In this document: piece after piece, positions 43,584 through 51,993 of the stretch | Layout: each line of letters opens with the position of its first letter | Numbering within the stretch: the stretch's first letter is position 1 | NCBI RefSeq assembly: GCF_002101785.1 | Contig: NZ_LQPJ01000121.1 | Span: forward strand, 62,001 to 126,000 | From: Mycobacterium palustre | GTDB taxonomy: Bacteria > Actinomycetota > Actinomycetes > Mycobacteriales > Mycobacteriaceae | Direction of reading: 5' to 3' | Length of the DNA: 64,000 nt | Position numbers and translations under genes: made by a program | Notes under the pieces: generated by a model | Databases searched by the model: none | Told to the model about the DNA's origin: nothing | The model's input: only the letters and a program-made list of their open reading frames with translations

Positions 43584-45116
43584 TCACACGATCCGGGATG
43601 CCCGCCCCGCCCAGTAGCGCTCCCGAAGGCGCCGCTTGTAGAGCTTTCCGTTAGGGTCGCGGGGCAACTCGGGGGAGAATTCGACTGTGCGCGGGCACTT
43701 GTAGCCGGCGAGGTGGGCCCGGCAGTAGGCGATGAGCTCGGCTTCCAAACCCGGGCCCGGCTCGACGCCGGCTACCGGTTGCACGACCGCCTTGACCTCC
43801 TCGCCGAACTCGTCGTTGGGGACGCCGAACACCGCCGCGTCCACCAGCTTGGGGTGCATCACCAGCAGGTTCTCCACCTCCTGCGGGTAGATGTTCACCC
43901 CGCCCGAAACGATCATGAACGTCGAACGGTCGGTGAGGTAGAGGTATCCGTCCTCGTCGACGTACCCCATGTCGCCCAACGACCGCCAGCCCCGGTCGTT
44001 GAAGACCGACGCCGTCTTGGCCGGGTCCTTGAAATACTCGAAATCGGGCCCGCCCTCGAAGAACAACTCCCCGGCCTCGCCCACCGGAAGCTCGACGCCG
44101 TCGTCGCCGACCACATGGACGGGGCTCAGCGGCCTGCCCACCGACCCGGGGTGGGCCAGCCACTCCTCGGGCCCGATCGTGGTGCCCGCGAAACCCTCGG
44201 TGCCGCCGTAGTATTCGTGGATGATGGGGCCGAACCATTCCATCATCCGGCGCTTGACGTCCACCGGGCACGGGGCGGCGGCGTGGATGACGCACTCGAG
44301 GCTGGAGACGTCGTAGGCGCGCCGCACCGCTTCGGGCAGCTTGAGCATCCGCACGAACATCGTCGGGACGAACTGGGCGTGGGTGACGCGGTAGGTCTCG
44401 ATCAACCGCAGCACGGCCTCGGCGTCGAACCTGCGCATCAGGATCGCCGCGGCGCCCACGCGGTGCACCGCCATCGTGTAGTTCACCCCGGCCGCGTGGT
44501 ACAACGGCGCGGGGGAGAGGTACACGCTGCTCGCGTCCATCCCGTACTTGTGCGTCAGCGCCATTTCGAGGACCGCCTGGGCCCAGGACCCGTTGCCGTC
44601 GCCGGGGAGCGGCCGGCGAACCGCCTTGGGCCGCCCGGTCGTTCCCGACGAATAGAGCATCTCCGACCCGTCCGAGCGCGGCGGCGGGTCTCCCGCCGCC
44701 GCCAGGGCGTCCTCATAGGACCGCCAGCCCGGCGGGGGGCCGCCAACCGAAAGATGGGCGACCACCGCCGCATTGGCGTCCCGGATGTGCGCGGCCAGCT
44801 CGGACATCGAGGCGTCGACGAACACCGCCTTGGCGTCGGAGTCGTCGATGACGTAGGCGACCTCGTCGGGCGTGAAGTGGGTGTTGACGGCGGTGTAGTA
44901 GAGGCCGGAAAGCTGGCAGCCCCAGGTGATTTCGAAGAACTCGGGCCGGTTCGGCAGCACCAGCGCCACGCCGTCGCCCCGCCGCAACCCGGCGCCGTGC
45001 AGCACGGCCGCCACCCGCTGGCTCCGGGTGAACAGCTCGCCGTACGAGACGACCCGGTCGTCGGCGATGATGGCCGGCGACTGTGCGGCCGCGCTCGCGT
45101 GGTCGGCGATGTTCAC
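43584..45116 (-). CDS. Acyl-CoA synthetase (AMP-forming, FadD type)
   Basis: A 510-residue ligase. It has the P-loop-like YSSGTTGRPKAVRRPLPG, YYGGTEGFAG, the hinge LGDMGYVDEDGYLYLTDR and the C-terminal lysine in RDPNGKLYKRRLR. It activates a carboxylic acid as its CoA thioester for beta-oxidation-like steps. The start is GTG 45116, seven bases after the crotonase stop. It shares operon position with crotonase and Rieske genes, so its substrate is probably a ring-derived or side-chain acid rather than an ordinary fatty acid. Confidence 0.93.
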   Translation of the reverse strand: MNIADHASAAAQSPAIIADDRVVSYGELFTRSQRVAAVLHGAGLRRGDGVALVLPNRPEFFEITWGCQLSGLYYTAVNTHFTPDEVAYVIDDSDAKAVFVDASMSELAAHIRDANAAVVAHLSVGGPPPGWRSYEDALAAAGDPPPRSDGSEMLYSSGTTGRPKAVRRPLPGDGNGSWAQAVLEMALTHKYGMDASSVYLSPAPLYHAAGVNYTMAVHRVGAAAILMRRFDAEAVLRLIETYRVTHAQFVPTMFVRMLKLPEAVRRAYDVSSLECVIHAAAPCPVDVKRRMMEWFGPIIHEYYGGTEGFAGTTIGPEEWLAHPGSVGRPLSPVHVVGDDGVELPVGEAGELFFEGGPDFEYFKDPAKTASVFNDRGWRSLGDMGYVDEDGYLYLTDRSTFMIVSGGVNIYPQEVENLLVMHPKLVDAAVFGVPNDEFGEEVKAVVQPVAGVEPGPGLEAELIAYCRAHLAGYKCPRTVEFSPELPRDPNGKLYKRRLRERYWAGRASRIV

Positions 45117-45123
45117 CGGGGCC

Positions 45124-45996
45124 CTAGGGCGTTGCGGCGCCGTCGGTCGACGCGGCCGCGGCGGCCTGGCGCCGGGCCTGCTCGGACGGCAGCACCTTGT
45201 CCTTGAACACCGTCTGGATCAGCTGCTGCACGTCCTTGCTGATCGACGCGAGCGCGACGAGGTCGTTGGAGCTTTGCCAATGCACCCGCATGCCCATCAG
45301 CTCCCACGCCCGCTTGAGGTTGGCCTTGGTGGCCAGCAGGGTCGTCATCGGGGCCTGGGCGATGTGGCGGGCGATGGCCTCGACGCGGTCGCCCAGCTGC
45401 TCGCGCGGCACCACCTCGTTGACCAGGCCCACCTCGAGCGCCTTCTTGGCGTCGATCACCTCGGCCAGGTACAGGTAGTACGCCGCCCGCCGCCAGTTCA
45501 TGAAAACCCAAGGCTCGATGGAGCATTCACCGGACGGCATGCCGAATCCCTGCAGCGGGGGGTAGGAGAAGTAGGCGTCCTCGGAGGCGATGACGATGTC
45601 GGTGGTGAGCCCGTAGTGGGTGCCGCCGCCGACGCAGTAGCCGTGCACCTGGGCGATGGTCGGCTTGGAGAACTCCCACAGGTTCAGCACCGGCTTGACG
45701 AACAGGTCGGTCTGCGGCTTCCACGGTGTACCCATGACTTTCGCGCCCTCGACGAAGGCCGGGTAGTCGACCGCGTTGTTGCCGATGGCGTGCCCGGAGC
45801 AGAAGCCCTTGCCGTTGGCCTTGAGGATCAGCACCTTGATGTCGTAGTCGCGGTCGGCGTCGGCCAGCGCGGCGTCGACCTCTTCGGCCAGCTTCTGGTC
45901 CTGGGCGTTGGCCTTCTCGGGCCAGTTGAGCGTGACGCGCGCGATCGGGCCCTCCTTTTCGTAGATGATCCTCTCGCGGGTCTCGTTGAGGTCCAT
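45124..45996 (-). CDS. Enoyl-CoA hydratase-family protein (crotonase), no hydratase glutamate
   Basis: A 290-residue crotonase. Oxyanion-hole motifs ILKANGKGFCSGHAIGNN and VHGYCVGGGTHYGLTTDI are present, but THY stands where hydratases have CEL and the second region reads SYPPLQGFGMPSGE, so the usual catalytic glutamate pair is absent. Paralogue of the crotonase at 39649-40485 (shared KRAWELMGMRVH). It lies between the lipoyl-domain gene and the acyl-CoA ligase. It may be a hydrolase or C-C bond-cleaving member rather than a hydratase. ATG 45996 has AGAAAGG upstream. Confidence 0.9.
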   Translation of the reverse strand: MDLNETRERIIYEKEGPIARVTLNWPEKANAQDQKLAEEVDAALADADRDYDIKVLILKANGKGFCSGHAIGNNAVDYPAFVEGAKVMGTPWKPQTDLFVKPVLNLWEFSKPTIAQVHGYCVGGGTHYGLTTDIVIASEDAYFSYPPLQGFGMPSGECSIEPWVFMNWRRAAYYLYLAEVIDAKKALEVGLVNEVVPREQLGDRVEAIARHIAQAPMTTLLATKANLKRAWELMGMRVHWQSSNDLVALASISKDVQQLIQTVFKDKVLPSEQARRQAAAAASTDGAATP

Positions 45997-46014
45997 GTGG
46001 CATGCCTTTCTGGT

Positions 46015-46251
46015 TTATGAAGTGATTACGCCGATTTGGGCGCCGATGTCGTAGGTGGTCCCGACCTGACCGGTCCAGTGCACGGTGCCCGACGCCCCCG
46101 CTTCGATTTCCTGTTCCGCCTTCTCGGTGGCGATCACGTAGATCGGCGTGCCGGCCTCGACGTGCTCGCCGGCGTCGACGAGGATGTCGGTGAGTTCGGC
46201 CTCGGAGACGGCCACCGACACCCGCGGGATGCGGATGATGAAGTCACCCAT
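46015..46251 (-). CDS. Stand-alone lipoyl (or biotinyl) domain protein
   Basis: A 78-residue protein that is just one lipoyl/biotinyl domain: VAVSEAELTDILVDAGEHVE, the attachment turn IATEKAEQEIEAGASG with the modified lysine at 44, and TTYDIGAQIGVI. The EK-A context suits lipoyl rather than biotin (which usually has MKM). E2 acyltransferases normally carry this domain fused to a peripheral-subunit-binding and a catalytic domain; here both are missing. It overlaps the E1-beta gene by eight bases and should be the swinging arm for that E1. Confidence 0.9.
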   Translation of the reverse strand: MGDFIIRIPRVSVAVSEAELTDILVDAGEHVEAGTPIYVIATEKAEQEIEAGASGTVHWTGQVGTTYDIGAQIGVITS

Positions 46252-47242
46252 GCACTTTGGCCCTCTCCAAGGTGCGCCGGGCCGCGTCGACGATGCGTTC
46301 CGGGGACGGGTAGACCCGCGCCTCGAGTGCGGCGGCGGCCGGGTTGGGGACGAACCGGGCGCCGACCCGTTCGACGGGGGCGGCCAGCTCGCCGAACAGC
46401 TCGGACTGCAGGATGGCCGCGACCTCGGCCCCGGGCCCGGCGAACTGGACGGCGTCGTGCACGATCACGACGCGCCTGGTGCGCCGGGCTGATTCGACGA
46501 CGGTCTCGACGTCGAGCGGCACCAGGGTGCGCAGGTCGACGACCTCGGCGCTGACGCCGCCCTCGGCGAGCGTCGCCGCCGCCGCCAGCGCGTCGTGGAC
46601 ACTGCGGCCATAGCCGATGATTGTCACGTCGGTGCCCGGGCGCTTGATGTCGGCCTGTCCCAACGGGATTGAAAACCCGGGTGCGACCGGGACGGGACCC
46701 TTCTTGCCCTGCAGCCGGATCGTTTCGACGAACAGGCAGGGGTCCTCGTCGAAGATCGCCGCCGTCAGCAGCCCTTTGCCGTCGCGCGGGGTGGACGGCA
46801 CGATCACCTTCATGCCCGGGATGTGCATGAACCAGGCTTCCAGGCTCTGGGAGTGCGTGGCGCCGGTGGCCAGCCCGCCGTAGACCTGGGTGCGCACGGT
46901 GATCGGCGCCGAGGTCCGCCCGGCGGTCATGAACCGCAGCTTGGCGGCGTTGTTGATCAACTGGTCGGCGGCGATGCCGATGAAGTCCATGATCATGATC
47001 TCGGCCACCGGCAGCATCCCGTCGATCGCGGCGCCGATCGCCGCCCCCAGGATGGCGGCCTCCGAGATCGGCGTGTCCAGCACGCGGTCGTGGCCGTGCT
47101 TCGTCGACAGCCCCGCCGTCGGCCCGGACGCGCCGGGATCGGCAATGTCCTCGCCCAGCAAGAAGACTCGGTCGTCGGCGCCGAGCGCCTCGTCGAGCGC
47201 GAGGTTGAGCGCCTCGCGCATCGTCATCTCCCGTTCTTCCAT
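46244..47242 (-). CDS. 2-oxoacid dehydrogenase E1 component, beta subunit (transketolase-like)
   Basis: A 332-residue E1-beta protein: MREALNLALDEALGADDRVFLLGEDI, the loop TPISEAAILGAAIGAAIDGM, then PITVRTQVYGGLATGATHSQ with the conserved phosphorylation-site-like region, and the C-terminal transketolase domain VDLRTLVPLD. It pairs with the E1-alpha gene to bind thiamin diphosphate at the subunit interface. The start ATG 47242 is close to the E1-alpha stop (10 bases); ATG 47224 is an alternative. The sequence looks like the acetoin-dehydrogenase/branched-chain group rather than AceE. Confidence 0.93.
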   Translation of the reverse strand: MEEREMTMREALNLALDEALGADDRVFLLGEDIADPGASGPTAGLSTKHGHDRVLDTPISEAAILGAAIGAAIDGMLPVAEIMIMDFIGIAADQLINNAAKLRFMTAGRTSAPITVRTQVYGGLATGATHSQSLEAWFMHIPGMKVIVPSTPRDGKGLLTAAIFDEDPCLFVETIRLQGKKGPVPVAPGFSIPLGQADIKRPGTDVTIIGYGRSVHDALAAAATLAEGGVSAEVVDLRTLVPLDVETVVESARRTRRVVIVHDAVQFAGPGAEVAAILQSELFGELAAPVERVGARFVPNPAAAALEARVYPSPERIVDAARRTLERAKVHG

Positions 47243-47252
47243 CGGCCGCGCC

Positions 47253-48236
47253 CTAGACCGGGTACCTGATCGGGGTTGCGTACACGTCGCGGTCGAGCTC
47301 GTCGATGGACGGCGACCCCGCGCCCGTGACCGCCGCGAGGGCGTCCTCCACCGTGGCCAGCGCCTGGGTGTCGATGCGGTCGAGCTCGTCGGCGCCGCAG
47401 ACGCCGGCCGCGGCGAGGTGGTCGCGGAACCGCGGCACCGGGTCGGCGGCCATCGCCTCGGCGAGTTGGTCCTCGGGGATGTAGGGCATCCGGTCGCCGA
47501 AGTAGTGGCCGCGGAACCGGAAGGTCACGCATTCGACGAGGGTGGGTCCGGCGCCGCCGCGGGCGCGCGCCAGCGCCTCGTCGAGCGCCGCTTTCACCGC
47601 CAGCGGGTCGTTGCCGTCGACGCGGACGCCCGGCATGCCGTAGCCGGCCGCCCGCTGCGCCACCCGCTCGAGCTTCATCGTCGCCGACGTGGGCGTCATC
47701 TCGGCGAAAAGGTTGTTCTGGCAGACGAACACGAGCGGCAGGTCCCACAGGGCGGCCATGTTGGCGGCCTCGTGGAACGACCCGGTGTTGGTCGCCCCGT
47801 CGCCGAAGCTGACGACGGTGACGCGGTCCAGGCCCCGGCGCTTGCCCGCGAGCGCCAGCCCCACCGCGACGGGCGGCCCGGCCCCCACGATCCCGGTGGA
47901 CAGCATGACGCCCTTGTCGGGGTTGGCGATGTGCATGGTGCCGCCCTTGCCGCGGCCGGCGCCGACGGTGCGGCCCATCATCTCGCCGTAGATCTCCTCG
48001 AGCGGCACCCCCTTGCCGATGAGGTCGTGCAGCCCGCGGTAGGTCGTGACCAACTGATCGTCAGGACGCAGCGCCACACCCATCGCGGCGGCGATGGCCT
48101 CCTGGCCGCGCGACGGCCAGTACACGCACATGAATTCGCCGGTGCTTATGCCCTTGGAAAGCCGGTCGTCGGCCGCCTTCATCAGCACCATCAACTCGTA
48201 GAGGCGACGCTGGACGTCGGGCGTCGGCTCGCTCAC
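47253..48236 (-). CDS. 2-oxoacid (acetoin-type) dehydrogenase E1 component, alpha subunit
   Basis: A 327-residue E1-alpha protein. It has the thiamin-diphosphate motif SFGDGATNTGSFHEAANMAA, GGTMHIANPDKGVM and the FRFRGHYFGDRMPYI loop with the conserved His. GTG 48236 is used because it starts the conserved part (SEPTPDVQRRLYELMVLM) and overlaps nothing essential; the longer frame to 48281 includes basic shadow sequence. It decarboxylates a 2-oxo acid or cleaves an acetoin-like compound and reductively acylates the lipoyl domain encoded two genes on. Confidence 0.93.
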   Translation of the reverse strand: MSEPTPDVQRRLYELMVLMKAADDRLSKGISTGEFMCVYWPSRGQEAIAAAMGVALRPDDQLVTTYRGLHDLIGKGVPLEEIYGEMMGRTVGAGRGKGGTMHIANPDKGVMLSTGIVGAGPPVAVGLALAGKRRGLDRVTVVSFGDGATNTGSFHEAANMAALWDLPLVFVCQNNLFAEMTPTSATMKLERVAQRAAGYGMPGVRVDGNDPLAVKAALDEALARARGGAGPTLVECVTFRFRGHYFGDRMPYIPEDQLAEAMAADPVPRFRDHLAAAGVCGADELDRIDTQALATVEDALAAVTGAGSPSIDELDRDVYATPIRYPV

Positions 48237-48240
48237 GCCC

Positions 48241-49113
48241 TCACGCCCCCGACCACGGCTTGATCTTGAGGAAGCCGCCACCGTCGACGCGCAGCTGCTG
48301 GCCGGTGATGTAGCGCGCCGCGTCGGACGCCAAAAACAGCACGGCCTCGCTGATGTCCTCGGGTTCCACGTAGGGGATCGGCATCGCCTGCACCACCGGG
48401 AAGACCGGTTCGGCGTCCGCGCGGGTCGGTTCCTTCAGATCGGGCCGGAAGGCGCGGTACATCGGCGCGCTGTGCAGCATGTCGGTGTTGACATTCGTCG
48501 GGTGCACCGCGTTCATCCTGATGGAGAACTTGGCCAACGCCAGGGCGAAGTCGTTGACGTAATGCGCGGCAGCGAGTTTCGCGAACGCGTAACCGGCCCC
48601 GCCCGGCCCACCGACCCCACTCTCGGCGCCCGTGGTGTTCATCGACGACATGAACGCCGCGTTCGACCCGATCACGATGATCGACGCGCCGGCCTGTAGG
48701 TGCTTGAGGCTGGCGTGCACCAGGTTCAGGACGCCGACCAGGTCGACGTCGACGGCGTCGGCGAACGCCTGCGGCGGCAGCCCCGCGGTGAGCGGGCAGA
48801 TGCCGGCGTTGGCGACCACGATGTCGAGGTGGCCGAACTCGGCGACCCCGCGGTCGATCGCGGCCGCCAGGGCGACGCGGTCGCGGACGTCGGCGATCGC
48901 CGTGAACGCGCGCCGGCCCTCCTTCTCGACCAGCCGCGCCGTCTCGTCGAGATCCTCCGGGCGCGCCAGCGGGTACTCGTTGGTCTCGATATCGGCGCAC
49001 AGATCCAGCGCGATGATGTCGGCGCCTTCGGCGGCCAGCAGCCGCGCGTGCGAGCGTCCCTGACCGCGCGCGGCCCCGCTGATGACGGCGACCTTGCCCG
49101 TTACCCTGCCCAT
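48241..49113 (-). CDS. SDR-family oxidoreductase, mycofactocin-coupled type
   Basis: A 290-residue dehydrogenase with VISGAARGQGRSHARLLAAE, the acidic IIALDLCADIE, VANAGICP, serine in VIGSNAAFMSS and YAFAKLAAAH as the Tyr-x3-Lys motif. The GAARGQGRSHA signature and APMYRAFRPDLKEP insert place it with the SDR at 12246-13106 in the mycofactocin-associated group. ATG 49113 follows GGGGGACGG and starts the fold; the frame is open further upstream without conservation. It is the promoter-proximal gene of the minus-strand operon. Confidence 0.92.
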   Translation of the reverse strand: MGRVTGKVAVISGAARGQGRSHARLLAAEGADIIALDLCADIETNEYPLARPEDLDETARLVEKEGRRAFTAIADVRDRVALAAAIDRGVAEFGHLDIVVANAGICPLTAGLPPQAFADAVDVDLVGVLNLVHASLKHLQAGASIIVIGSNAAFMSSMNTTGAESGVGGPGGAGYAFAKLAAAHYVNDFALALAKFSIRMNAVHPTNVNTDMLHSAPMYRAFRPDLKEPTRADAEPVFPVVQAMPIPYVEPEDISEAVLFLASDAARYITGQQLRVDGGGFLKIKPWSGA

Positions 49114-49287
49114 CGACCGTCCCCCGTGCCAGCGGCTACGGCCCCGCCGGTCCGCGGAGGAGTTGGGGCCCAACGTGATTCACGGCGGCACGCGCGGACT
49201 GCGGCAGTGGTCGGGATGGGGCCAATGGTCGGCTCCATCGCATGTCTTCCACGGAAAAGTGCGCGTGGCCGCGGCCGGCTATCGATA

Positions 49288-49307
49288 ACCCTTAGGGTAG
49301 CTAGAAT
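49288..49307 (+). promoter_or_regulatory. Palindrome and -10-like box before the divergent CoA-transferase gene
   Basis: ACCCTTAGGGT (49288-49298) is a perfect 11-base palindrome, followed by TAGAAT (49302-49307), a plausible -10 for transcription toward 49350. The stretch is AT-rich relative to its surroundings. The palindrome overlaps where the polymerase would bind, so a repressor is possible. The gap is shared with the divergent SDR operon. Confidence 0.4.
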
Positions 49308-49349
49308 ACCTAAAATAGCAAGGAATGGGTGCCGACCGAGAGGATGGCG

Positions 49350-50618
49350 ATGTCCGGCGCGCGCGAGAACGTCCGTCCAGGCGAGCCGCGAGGCGTCGGT
49401 CGAGGAGTCCTTCGAGGGGTCCGGATAGTCGAGCTGGCGTCGTGGACGTACGTGCCGTCGGCCGGCGCCGCCCTTGCCGACTGGGGCGCCGACGTCATCA
49501 AGGTGGAGGGCGTGGCCTCGGGGGATCCCGGGCGCGCGCTGGTGGTCGGCGGTTTCACCCGCGAAGCGGCCCGCCCGGACGCCGATTTCATCCTCGAGCT
49601 GGGCAACCGCGGCAAGCGCAGCATCGCGATCGACATCAAGTCGGAGGTGGGCCGCGAATTGTTCGGCCGGCTGCTGGCCAGCGCGGACGTGTTCCTGACC
49701 AATTGGCTGCCCGGCGCGCTCGAGCGGGCGCGACTCACCGTCGAGGACATCCGCTCGTTCAACCCGAACATCATCATCGCGCGCGGCACCGGGCTCGGGG
49801 TCCGCGGCCCGGACCGGGATCGCGGCGGGTTCGACGCCGCCACCTACCTGGCCCGGGGCGGCGTGGCCTACACGCTCACCCCGTTCGGCAGCGAAAACCC
49901 GGCCGTGCAGGGTCCCGGCTTCGGCGACCTGCAGGGCGGCGCGACCCTGGCGGGCGGCGTGTGCGCGGCGCTGTTCCACCGGGAACGCACCGGCGAAGCG
50001 GCGATCGTGGATTCCTCGCTGCTGGCGCAGGCGATGTGGGCGATCGCGCCGTCGATATCGGCGGCCGACTTTTTCGACATCGACGGCATCCCCGGCGCCC
50101 CGCCGGGCCTGGCGATCAACCCGCTCGTCAACAGGTACCAGACCAAGGACGGCAGGTGGATTCAGCTGGTGTTCCTGCAGCCCGACAAATACTGGGCCGG
50201 GTTCTGCGAACGGATGGGCCTGGGCGAATTGGCGACCGACGCACGATTCGTCCCGTCGGGCAACCTGATTGCCAACGCCGCGGCCGCGACCGAAATCTTC
50301 GCGAAGGCCTTTGCGCGCCATGACCTTGCGCACTGGCAACAGGTGCTCCGGGACGAACCCGGGGTGTGGGCCGCGCTGGCGACGCCGCGCGAGACGCTGA
50401 ACGACCCGCAGGTCGAGCCCAACGGGTACGTGGTGACAAACGTCGACGACCACGGGGAGAAGTACCGAATCGTCGCCGCGCCGGTTCAATTCGACGAAAC
50501 GCCGCCGGCCCCCGCGCGGGCCCCGGAGCACGGCCAGCACACCGAGGAAATCCTGCGCGAGCTCGACGTCGACTGGGACGACATCATCAAGGCCAAGGAC
50601 CTCGGCGCCATCCTGTGA
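49350..50618 (+). CDS. CaiB/BaiF (class III) CoA-transferase
   Basis: A 422-residue single-unit class III CoA-transferase. It starts with GVRIVELASWTYVPSAGAALA, has the GADVIKVE motif, a TNWLPGALERARL strand and the usual aspartate in GFGDLQGGATLAGGVCAAL (just after VQGPGF). It likely moves CoA to the pathway acid or between pathway intermediates. ATG 49350 follows GAGAGG by six bases; GTG 49329 and ATG 49344 are possible. It is divergent from the SDR/E1/Rieske operon and belongs to the same block. Confidence 0.92.
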   Translation: MSGARENVRPGEPRGVGRGVLRGVRIVELASWTYVPSAGAALADWGADVIKVEGVASGDPGRALVVGGFTREAARPDADFILELGNRGKRSIAIDIKSEVGRELFGRLLASADVFLTNWLPGALERARLTVEDIRSFNPNIIIARGTGLGVRGPDRDRGGFDAATYLARGGVAYTLTPFGSENPAVQGPGFGDLQGGATLAGGVCAALFHRERTGEAAIVDSSLLAQAMWAIAPSISAADFFDIDGIPGAPPGLAINPLVNRYQTKDGRWIQLVFLQPDKYWAGFCERMGLGELATDARFVPSGNLIANAAAATEIFAKAFARHDLAHWQQVLRDEPGVWAALATPRETLNDPQVEPNGYVVTNVDDHGEKYRIVAAPVQFDETPPAPARAPEHGQHTEEILRELDVDWDDIIKAKDLGAIL

Positions 50619-50919
50619 TACGCGCGACGACGGGCCGAGCGGCCTTGCGCCGAGCGTGCTTTCATGGCGACTTTTCCGCGGTTTTTCCGCCCTGACGGCA
50701 CGTTCGGCGTCGCCGGGCGACGGGTGACGGAGTGGGTATCGGGACGGTCACGGGACCATACCGATACCGGCGGTGACCTGGCGCCATCCGGCGCGGCCGC
50801 AAATCATTGCTAATGGCGCCTTTTGAGGATCGCGGGCGCGACGATGCGCACCGCAGGAGATTCTCTTCGCTACGGGAGCAGTGGATTTCGTAAGGGCGCA
50901 ACAGGAGGTATCGACAACC
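50619..50919. other. Intergenic region with an inverted repeat
   Basis: The gap before the ANTAR gene holds GGTATCGG (50735-50742) and CCGATACC (50761-50768), a perfect 8-base inverted repeat with an 18-base loop; it could be an operator or an RNA hairpin. AGGAGG at 50903-50908 serves the ATG at 50920. No ORF looks real. Confidence 0.4.
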
Positions 50920-51207
50920 ATGATGGCGAACTGGGTTCCAGCCCAGACATCGTACGGCCCCAACTCCGGGCGCATTCTCGACACCGCGCGGGGGATTCTC
51001 ATCGGGCTTCGCCGATGCCCCTCGCACGAGGAGTTCGACGAATTGCACAACGCCGCGGTGCGTCACCGGGTTCCGGTGTTCGCAATGGCCTGGGCGCTGG
51101 TACACCTGGCCGGCGACGGCGAGAAGACACCCAGCTTCACCGACGCGCAGTTGGCGGCCCGCCACGAGTGGGGTTCGCTGTTCGCCCAATCGGGGGCGCG
51201 CTGCTGA
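50920..51207 (+). CDS. ANTAR domain protein
   Basis: A 95-residue protein that is mainly one ANTAR domain (ILDTARGILIGLRRCPSHEE through FAMAWALVHLAG, about residues 19-68). ANTAR domains bind tandem RNA hairpins and act as antiterminators when linked to sensor domains; here no sensor domain is attached. The C-terminal tail of 27 residues has no known domain. ATG 50920 is preceded by AGGAGG; GTG 50881 would add 13 residues. The partner RNA and signal are unknown. Confidence 0.85.
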   Translation: MMANWVPAQTSYGPNSGRILDTARGILIGLRRCPSHEEFDELHNAAVRHRVPVFAMAWALVHLAGDGEKTPSFTDAQLAARHEWGSLFAQSGARC

Positions 51208-51348
51208 GCGGCGCATAGGGCTTGGCACGGCCGGGGTCCTTGGGGGGTACCGCGGCCGTCGCCAACCCTTTGTCGAGTTCTGCGGGCGTTGGCTCAGCCC
51301 GGCGCGAATTTCTGTGCCGGCGACGGCACGCGCTTACGCCGCCGCACC

Positions 51349-51801
51349 TCAAATGGAAGGCGGCGCGGGGGCGTGCGGTTGGCCGACCACGACGAACGCC
51401 TCGACCACCGTGGCCTGCTCGAAACCCTCGACCTCCACGCGCCACTCGTAGATTCCCGGGTCCAGCGGTATCCCGGCGGGAATGTTGAGGCTGAGCGGCA
51501 TCCGGACCGAAGTGCCGTGGATCGCGCCCGGCGGGCGCCCGGCCTCCGCCGACAATTCGAACGAGATCCGCTGCGCGCCATGGGTTCCCCGCACCACCAC
51601 CGGCTCGCCATCGGTGGTCAGCAGTTGACAGGTGAGCCGGTGCTGCTTGTTGGTCTCGTCCCAGTCGATGTCCAGGAATAACACCAAAGCGAAAGGGGGC
51701 GTGGGTGTTTGGCACTGCCGCCACCCGAGCCCGAGGGCATGGACCTTGCCGGACTGGGCATCGGCCTGGGCGGCGTCGGCGAGGAACAGGCTGATCTTCA
51801 T
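51349..51801 (-). CDS. Conserved hypothetical protein (DUF6941-like), counterpart of Rv1778c
   Basis: A 150-residue protein beginning MKISLFLADAAQADAQSGKV, then a beta-rich body with FALVLFLDIDWDE, ISFELSAEAGRPPG and the end PGIYEWRVEVEGFEQATVVE. The size and position before the Rv1779c-like gene and malQ suggest it corresponds to Rv1778c of M. tuberculosis. It is mostly beta-strands and of unknown function. ATG 51801 is chosen because the upstream frame is basic and unlike protein. Confidence 0.85.
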   Translation of the reverse strand: MKISLFLADAAQADAQSGKVHALGLGWRQCQTPTPPFALVLFLDIDWDETNKQHRLTCQLLTTDGEPVVVRGTHGAQRISFELSAEAGRPPGAIHGTSVRMPLSLNIPAGIPLDPGIYEWRVEVEGFEQATVVEAFVVVGQPHAPAPPSI

Positions 51802-51993
51802 GCGCCGGCCGAAGCTCTTCGAGCCCTCATCGCAAGATCCGAATCCACGACATCCTTCCCGGCCTGCCCACCGTGAGCGTTTCACGGGACCTAGGTGGCG
51901 GAGCGGGGTGAACGCGGTGCACCGCGTCGTGCGCTTCGCCGACCGCCACCATAACCCAGCGGGCCGGCGGCCGGATCACCAGAGGCGTGGGGC

